From positions 1 through 18,387 of the forward strand of contig DASQFU010000005.1 in the NCBI GenBank assembly GCA_035632955.1: 18,387 bases of DNA, read 5' to 3'. Under the pieces are notes generated by a model that saw only the letters and a list, made by a program, of their open reading frames with translations, made no database searches and was not told the origin of the DNA. Positions 13,374 through 18,387 of the stretch are shown here, one piece after another. The DNA comes from DASQFU01 sp035632955 (GTDB lineage Bacteria; Eisenbacteria; RBG-16-71-46). The translations under genes were made by a program, and so were the position numbers. Positions within the stretch are counted from its first letter, which is position 1, and the number at the start of each line of letters is the position of its first letter.

Positions 13374-15680
13374 ATGAAGAACTCGTTCCTCCTGCTCGCG
13401 ACGCTCAACCTGAGCCTGGGAGGCCTGGCCTTCCTGCTCGGCCTCCTGATCCTGCGCGAAAACCCCCGGCAGCGGCTCAATCGGGTAGTGAGCCTGATGT
13501 TGTTCTTTGGTGGCATTGGCTCGATCCTCGCCGCGCTGAGCTTCCTGCAGCGGCCGAATCTCGCGGCGGCCGGCGCGGGCATCGCCTCGGTCCAGCATTT
13601 CGCGTATCTCTGGGAGTTCTTCTTCCCGACGCTGTTCCTGTTCGCCTGCATCTTTCCCACCGAGCGCGCCTTTCTGAGGCGCATCGATGCCTGGCGGCCG
13701 GCCCGGTGGGTGCCCGGCGTCGAGGCGCTGATCTACGCCCCGCACACATTTCATTTCCTGGTCATGATCGCGCTGGCGCTGATTCCGCCGGCGCGCATGC
13801 TGCCGAGTCTCGACGTCGGAAAACCGCTCGAGGCGCTGGTCGGCGTCGTTGGGTTGTTCGCGAATCTGTTCCTCGCCATCCACCAGAGTTTGTTCTCGAT
13901 CGTCAACCTCGGCTTCGGGCTCGCCGCCGTCGCCCTGTTGATCGACAGCTTCCGGCGGGCGCAAGCGCCGCGCCTGCGGCGGCAGTTGCGCGCGATCGGC
14001 CTCGGGCTCGCCGCCTGTCTGCTCCTCTATGGCTGGTCGGATCTGATTCCGACGCTGTTCGGATTCGCGGTCGCAGGCTGGGTGCGTTCGGCCCTGACGG
14101 CCGGCGCGCTGACGCTCGGGTCCGGTGCCATCGCTTACGCGATCGTCCGCCACAAGTTCCTCGACGCGAAGCTGCTGGCGCGGCGGGGCATTCTCTACGG
14201 CGTGGCCTCGGCGGCGCTGGTCGGTTTCTATCTCGCCGTCGTCGTGCAGCTCAACCGGGGCGTGACGTCGCTCACCGGGCTCGACACGCGCGTGGTCGAG
14301 CCGGTGTTCCTGATCGTGGCGTTGATCATGTTCCAGCCCGCCATCTCGCGTCTCGAGGACATCCTCGATCGCGTGCTGCTGCGCGACCCCACCGACCACC
14401 GCAATGTGCTGCGCAATCTCACGCGCGAGCTGCAGACGACGATCGAGCTCGATCCGTTGCTCACCCGTTCGATCCGCACCATCGCCGAAGCCCTGTTGCT
14501 GCGGCACGCGCACGTGGTTGTGCTCCCCCCGGGTGGTGTGATCGTCCAGACCGGTGCGGGAGACCCACCGGCACCCGAGGATCAGGCCCGGCTGCCGAAC
14601 GTGCTGCGCGAGCTGCCGGCGGGAGAGGAGTCGGTTCGCGCCGGTGACCTGAAGGGCCGGATCCCGGACGCGGACTTCGAGCTGCTCGCGGAGCGTCTCG
14701 GCGCCTGGCTCGTGATTCCTCTGCATTCGCGCGGCGAGACGGTGGGGGCGCTGCTGCTCGGCGAGAAGCTTACCGGCACCGAGTATTCGGCCGAGGACGT
14801 GGCGCTGCTCTCGACGCTGGCCGCGCAGATGTCGGTCTCGCTGCAGAACGCGCTGCTGGTGCGCGAGCGTGTGCAGATGGTGCGCCTCGAGGAGGAGCTC
14901 AACCTCGCGCGCCAGATCCAGCGTTCGTTTCTGATGTCGCAGTTCCCGCCCATGGAGTGCTTTGACGTGTACGGCCTCAACATTCCCTCGAAGGCGGTGG
15001 GCGGTGACTTCTACGACCTGGTGCCGTGCGGGGATGACGTGTTCCTGCTCGCGATCGCGGACGTCGCGGGCAAGGGCGTGCCCGCGGCGCTGCTGACGTC
15101 GATGCTGCAAGCGTCGCTCCGCACGCAGGCGGGCGTTGGAATCTCGGTGGGGGACATCCTGCGCAACATCAACGCGCTCGTCTATCGCAGCACCGCCGTG
15201 CACCAGTTCGCGACGTTCTTCGTGGCGCGGATCGAGCAGGGCACCGGTCGCATGACGTTCTCCAATGCCGGCCACAACTATCCGATGGTCGTGCGCCGCA
15301 ACGGCGAGCGTTTGTTCCTCGATCAAGGCGGCATCGTGCTCGGCATCATGGAGTCGGCGAGCTACGAGGAGGGTGTGGTCGCGCTGTGCGCGGGAGATCT
15401 GCTGGTGCTCTACACGGACGGCATTAGTGAGGCGTTCAACGGCCAGGACGAGCAGTTCGGCGAGGAGCGCTTGTGCGACGCTGTGCGTGCACTACCGCAC
15501 GATATGAGCGCACGGGAGATGACCGACCAGATCCTGTCGACGCTGCGGGAGTTTCTCGGCGAGGCGGAGCCGACCGACGACATGACGCTGATGGTCGTGC
15601 GGGTGCTCGAGCGCGAGCCCGCGCGCCGGGAACCGGAGCCGGCAACGCGCGCCGTGGAGACGCACAGCGTGCCGGCCTAG
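13374..15680 (+). CDS. Multi-pass membrane GAF-SpoIIE (PP2C) serine phosphatase
   Basis: The 768-residue sensor phosphatase has a membrane region over residues 1-325 with about eight hydrophobic helices, in the style of PrsK-like sensor N-termini. A GAF domain follows at about 345-495, with LVIPLHSRGETVGALLLGEK as its core strand pair. A signalling helix (MVRLEEELNLARQIQRSFL) leads to the SpoIIE domain at 520-745. The catalytic site is intact: GGDFYD (543-548), DVAGKG (563-568), NAGHNYP (631-637), DGISEA (682-687) and DDM (735-737). Such proteins dephosphorylate STAS anti-anti-sigma proteins or response regulators. None of these partners is adjacent. The ATG at 13374 has a GAGGAG somewhat far upstream. 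The stop overlaps the next gene's stop in CTAG. Confidence 0.92.
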   Translation: MKNSFLLLATLNLSLGGLAFLLGLLILRENPRQRLNRVVSLMLFFGGIGSILAALSFLQRPNLAAAGAGIASVQHFAYLWEFFFPTLFLFACIFPTERAFLRRIDAWRPARWVPGVEALIYAPHTFHFLVMIALALIPPARMLPSLDVGKPLEALVGVVGLFANLFLAIHQSLFSIVNLGFGLAAVALLIDSFRRAQAPRLRRQLRAIGLGLAACLLLYGWSDLIPTLFGFAVAGWVRSALTAGALTLGSGAIAYAIVRHKFLDAKLLARRGILYGVASAALVGFYLAVVVQLNRGVTSLTGLDTRVVEPVFLIVALIMFQPAISRLEDILDRVLLRDPTDHRNVLRNLTRELQTTIELDPLLTRSIRTIAEALLLRHAHVVVLPPGGVIVQTGAGDPPAPEDQARLPNVLRELPAGEESVRAGDLKGRIPDADFELLAERLGAWLVIPLHSRGETVGALLLGEKLTGTEYSAEDVALLSTLAAQMSVSLQNALLVRERVQMVRLEEELNLARQIQRSFLMSQFPPMECFDVYGLNIPSKAVGGDFYDLVPCGDDVFLLAIADVAGKGVPAALLTSMLQASLRTQAGVGISVGDILRNINALVYRSTAVHQFATFFVARIEQGTGRMTFSNAGHNYPMVVRRNGERLFLDQGGIVLGIMESASYEEGVVALCAGDLLVLYTDGISEAFNGQDEQFGEERLCDAVRALPHDMSAREMTDQILSTLREFLGEAEPTDDMTLMVVRVLEREPARREPEPATRAVETHSVPA

Positions 15681-16867
15681 CGCGTCGGGGCGCCGCGCTC
15701 GGCCGCGCCCGGGACCAGCTTCATCACCCGATCGTCCTCCGTGCACACGTAGAGCTCACCGGCGGCATCCTCACCGAACGAACGCACTCGGGTGACGCCG
15801 CGCACGCGCCATTCACGTCGCTCGGTGACCTGCCCATCTCGGTAACGAAAGCTCCGGAGCCAGCTCGCGCAGTGATCGGCGTACAGGTAGTGACCGGTCA
15901 AGGCCGGGATCGCGCGGCCGCGATACACGAAGCCCCCCGTGATCGAGCAGCCCTCGCCGTGGGAGTACTCGAGCGCCGGCCTCACGACCTCGGGATCACC
16001 GCCATCCTTCTGGTAGCGGTGATTGCCTTCCCAGAGGTTCCAGCCGTAGTTGAGGCCGGCGCGTGACGCGGGCGCGACGTGCACTTCCTCCCAACGGTTC
16101 TGCCCGACGTCGGCGATGTAGAGCAGTCCGGTCGTGCGATCGAAGCTGAACCGCCAGGGATTGCGCAGGCCCCACGCCCAGATCTCGCCGCGCATTCCCG
16201 GCCGACCGACGAAGGGATTGTCGGTGGGAATCGAGTAGGGATCGCCGTGGTCGACGTCGATCCGCAGGAGATCTCCGAGCAAGGTGCTGCGGTCCTGGCC
16301 GTTGCCGTGAGGGTCGCCCCCGGAGCCGCCGTCGCCCATGCCGACGTAGAGCATTCGGTCGGGGCCGAACATCGCGAGCCCGCCCTTGTGGTTCGCGTAG
16401 GGTTGGTCGACGTGAAGGATGAGCTTCGCCGAGCCACGATCGGCGCGATCGCGATCGTCTCCGACCCGATAGCGCTCGATCCGGCAATCGCCCCGGCGGT
16501 CCGTGTAGTTGACGTAGAAGAACCCGTTGGTGCGGTAGCGCGGATGAAAGGCGATGCTCAACAGGCCTTCCTCGCCGCCGCTGCGCACCTGATCGGTGAT
16601 GTCGAGAAACGGCTGCGGCAGCAGGCGGCCCTCGCGGATGACGCGCACGCGCCCGACCTGCTCGACCACGAACAGGCGCGAGTCGCCGGGAGGCGCGGTT
16701 ACGTACGTGGGTGCTTCCACCCGCGCGACGTCGCGCGCCGCGAGTCCGGTCGTGGTTTGTTCGGCTTCACCGCGTCCGGTGCAGGATGCGCCGCCGAGCA
16801 GCGCGGCGAGCAGCCACAGCTTCCACGCGGGGGAGAATTGCGGCCCGAGCGGGTCGCTTATCGACAT
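15677..16867 (-). CDS. PQQ-dependent sugar dehydrogenase, likely lipoprotein
   Basis: This is a six-bladed beta-propeller of the soluble glucose/aldose dehydrogenase family, which oxidises sugars with pyrroloquinoline quinone in the periplasm. The 396-residue product has a hydrophobic N-terminal segment ending in GGASC (C29), a weak lipobox. Conserved parts are RLFVVEQVGRVRVI, GGEEGLLSIAFHP, the catalytic NHKGG (H160), MLYVGMGDGGSGGDP, GLRNPWRFSFDR, and DVGQNRWEEV followed by LNYGWNLWEG. The blocks are complete, so an active enzyme is likely, although some members may act on other substrates. Start 16867 is chosen as the closest Met to the signal; starts at 16936 and 16960 are in frame and no start has a good ribosome site. 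A second member lies at 17645. Confidence 0.9.
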   Translation of the reverse strand: MSISDPLGPQFSPAWKLWLLAALLGGASCTGRGEAEQTTTGLAARDVARVEAPTYVTAPPGDSRLFVVEQVGRVRVIREGRLLPQPFLDITDQVRSGGEEGLLSIAFHPRYRTNGFFYVNYTDRRGDCRIERYRVGDDRDRADRGSAKLILHVDQPYANHKGGLAMFGPDRMLYVGMGDGGSGGDPHGNGQDRSTLLGDLLRIDVDHGDPYSIPTDNPFVGRPGMRGEIWAWGLRNPWRFSFDRTTGLLYIADVGQNRWEEVHVAPASRAGLNYGWNLWEGNHRYQKDGGDPEVVRPALEYSHGEGCSITGGFVYRGRAIPALTGHYLYADHCASWLRSFRYRDGQVTERREWRVRGVTRVRSFGEDAAGELYVCTEDDRVMKLVPGAAERGAPTR

Positions 16868-16990
16868 GTCGGAGACCGTGCCCGAGATCGCGGCGATGGT
16901 CAACGGGCGGCGGGCGATTTGACACGTGCACGACATCGAGGACGCCGAGGGCGACGTCAACTCGCGCGGCGCCGACGGCCGCGAGCCGGC

Positions 16991-17017
16991 GTGAAGGGCG
17001 ATGAGTGAAGGGCGATG
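16991..17017 (+). repeat. 14-bp tandem duplication at the start of the ICMT-like gene
   Basis: GTGAAGGGCGATG occurs at 16991-17003 and again at 17005-17017, separated by one A. Each copy carries a ribosome-site-like AAGGG and an ATG. The first ATG (17001) opens the long frame; the second (17015) is out of frame and reaches TGA after two codons. Confidence 0.85.
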
Positions 17018-17555
17018 CCTTGACGGGCGTCCAGCGTTGCGCTTCTCTCATTGCATGTTCGACAACGCGTGGTGGCGGTTCGCGTGCTCGGGCACACTGC
17101 TTGGCCTCTACGGAGGCGCCGAATGGTGGGCACGCCGCACCGGAGCCGGACCGGACCGGCCCGGCGTGCCTCCTCCCAGGTGGCTCGCTCCCGCGAGCGC
17201 GATCGCGCTCGGCGCGTTCTACCTGCTGATCGGCCCGACCGGCAGCGCGTTGTTCGGCGGATGGGGCAACGCGACCGGGATCGGCCTCGCGCTGGCGGCG
17301 ATCGGTTTGCGCTTGGCGGTTCGCAACGGGCACCCCCGCGTGCGCCACCCCGCCATCGCGTCGCGCATGTTGTTCTACACCGCCCTGCCCCTGGCGGTCG
17401 GCGTGCCGTGGGGTTGGCTGGTGTTGACCGCTCCCGCCTACGTCATCTGGGCCTACTGCAGCCAGCGCGAGGATCGCGTGCTGAGCGAGACCGTCGGCGA
17501 GCCGTATCGCCTGCTGATGGCGCGTTCGTATCGCTGGATCCCGGGCGTCTGGTAG
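17001..17555 (+). CDS. ICMT/PEMT-like integral membrane methyltransferase
   Basis: The 184-residue protein has about four hydrophobic helices, including WLAPASAIALGAFYLLIG (61-78), a segment at 91-107 and a helix pair around 122-152. The C-terminal part has RHPAIAS (115-121) followed by the charged REDRVLSETVGEPYRLLMARSYRWIPG. R-H-P, and E plus a G-E/D-x-Y block ending R-x-x-P, are typical of the isoprenylcysteine carboxyl methyltransferase/PEMT superfamily, which binds SAM at its C-terminus. The bacterial substrate is not known. Start at 17001 has an AAGGG ribosome site in the duplicated segment; MFDNAWW at 17055 is an alternative and would be a more usual beginning. It sits between two sugar dehydrogenase genes. 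Confidence 0.8.
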   Translation: MSEGRCLDGRPALRFSHCMFDNAWWRFACSGTLLGLYGGAEWWARRTGAGPDRPGVPPPRWLAPASAIALGAFYLLIGPTGSALFGGWGNATGIGLALAAIGLRLAVRNGHPRVRHPAIASRMLFYTALPLAVGVPWGWLVLTAPAYVIWAYCSQREDRVLSETVGEPYRLLMARSYRWIPGVW

Positions 17556-17644
17556 CTGCTCTCTGGCTGCGGCCGAGGGGCAGAGCACGGCGCTCCGAGC
17601 GAGGCCGAGCTACGCCGAGCGTCAGAGGCCGATCGAGGAACCGC

Positions 17645-18387
17645 ATGCGCACGTCATCGGCAACCACCGCGCGGCTCGCGTGCGTGGCGTTGGTCAGCGT
17701 TCTGGCGTGCAGTGACTCGAATCCCTCGAACCCGGCAGCTCCTCCACCACCGCCCGGTCCGTTGTCGCTCCGGCTCGAGCCGGTGGCGAGCGGTTTCGAC
17801 ATTCCGATATTTCTCACCGCCCCTCCCGGGGACGTGAACCGGCTGTTCGTGGTCGAGAAGACCGGTCGCATCGAGATCATCAAGAACGGCCAGGTGCTGG
17901 CAACGCCCTTCCTGAGCCTCGTCGGGCAACTCGCGCTGGATACCGAGCAGGGTCTGCTGGGAATGGCCTTCGATCCCAACTACTCCTTGAACGGCACCTT
18001 CTACGTCTGCTACACGGAAGCCTCCGGGGGGGCGCTGCGGGTGGTTCGCTACCAGGTCTCCAGCGACCCGGACGTCGCCTTGACCGCTCCGATGGGCAAC
18101 ATCCTCACCCAGCCGGATTCATACGTGAACCACAATGGCGGGATGATCGTGTTCGGCGCGGACGGCATGCTCTACGTTGGCATGGGTGACGGCGGCGGCG
18201 GCGGCGATCCGCTGAACACCGGTCAGAATCGCGGCGATCTCCTGGGCTCGATCCTGCGCCTGGACGTGAGCGGCGGCGGCGCCGGCTATGCGATTCCTCT
18301 CGGCAATCCGTTCTCGTCTCCCGACCGGCCGGAGATCTGGACCTTCGGGTTGCGCAATCCGTGGCGCTTCAGCTTCGATCGCCAGAC
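17645..18387 (+). CDS. PQQ-dependent sugar dehydrogenase lipoprotein, second copy (3' end cut off)
   Basis: The frame is open from ATG 17645 to the right edge, so about 247 residues are visible. GAGGAA at 17634-17639 supports the start. It has a classical lipobox (VLAC, C22), then an Asn/Ser/Pro-rich spacer with a five-proline run. The propeller core follows: NRLFVVEKTGRIEII, EQGLLGMAFDP, the catalytic NHNGG (H163), MLYVGMGDGGGGGDP, and GLRNPWRFSFDR at the window end. It belongs to the same family as the gene at 15677-16867, and the shared blocks are close, yet the N-termini and spacing loops differ, so it is not a recent exact duplicate. It follows the ICMT-like gene on the same strand, with an 89-bp gap. 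Confidence 0.9.
   Translation, partial: MRTSSATTARLACVALVSVLACSDSNPSNPAAPPPPPGPLSLRLEPVASGFDIPIFLTAPPGDVNRLFVVEKTGRIEIIKNGQVLATPFLSLVGQLALDTEQGLLGMAFDPNYSLNGTFYVCYTEASGGALRVVRYQVSSDPDVALTAPMGNILTQPDSYVNHNGGMIVFGADGMLYVGMGDGGGGGDPLNTGQNRGDLLGSILRLDVSGGGAGYAIPLGNPFSSPDRPEIWTFGLRNPWRFSFDRQ

Noticed and set aside
13161..15326. A 721-codon open frame on the minus strand
   Set aside because: It lies antisense to the SpoIIE phosphatase, which has every catalytic motif. The product is a run of Arg/Glu/Gln/His with no domain, typical of the complement of high-G+C coding DNA.
1..18387. CRISPR arrays, insertion sequences, prophage or toxin-antitoxin and defence systems
   Set aside because: No regularly spaced repeats, transposase, integrase, phage or defence-gene motifs were seen on either strand.

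Overview
The window is a chromosomal stretch of a high-G+C, Gram-negative bacterium: many exported proteins carry lipoprotein or Sec signals, one looks like an outer-membrane barrel, and the cell makes queuosine and 2-methylthio-adenosine tRNA modifications. No rRNA, tRNA, CRISPR array, prophage or intact mobile element is visible. The mix of genes and the C-terminal tail of one secreted protein would suit an uncultured soil phylum such as Candidatus Eisenbacteria or a relative, but that is a guess without a phylogenetic marker.

Left part (1-6550): a cut-off polytopic membrane protein (minus); a SAM-dependent methyltransferase that begins with a signal-like segment; a small exported protein (minus); a gap with a tandem 20-bp repeat; a ROK-family sugar kinase whose 3' end overlaps miaB (minus); a 5'-truncated SpoIIE/PP2C phosphatase remnant; queF; an OB-fold-like lipoprotein; and a SIMPL-domain membrane protein.

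Middle part (6551-11762): an outer-membrane-type protein (minus) ending near a strong hairpin; a divergent MalK/UgpC-type ABC ATPase without permeases beside it; then on the minus strand a probable transcription unit of a secreted sandwich-fold protein, a tandem CBM48/AMPK-type lipoprotein and a two-domain polyphosphate:AMP phosphotransferase.

Right part (11943-18387): a receiver-HD-GYP c-di-GMP phosphodiesterase divergent from a multi-pass membrane GAF-SpoIIE phosphatase, then two PQQ-dependent sugar dehydrogenase lipoproteins flanking an ICMT-like membrane methyltransferase. The second dehydrogenase runs off the right edge.

A loose theme is glucose and alpha-glucan handling (ROK kinase, MalK-type ATPase, CBM48 modules, two sugar dehydrogenases) alongside signalling by c-di-GMP and PP2C phosphatases. 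Most individual genes belong to known families. The less ordinary material is the exported-looking methyltransferase, the glycogen-binding lipoprotein next to pap, the phosphatase remnant, and a recurring TAGNNT-like -10 element. I did not find a clearly new multi-gene system.
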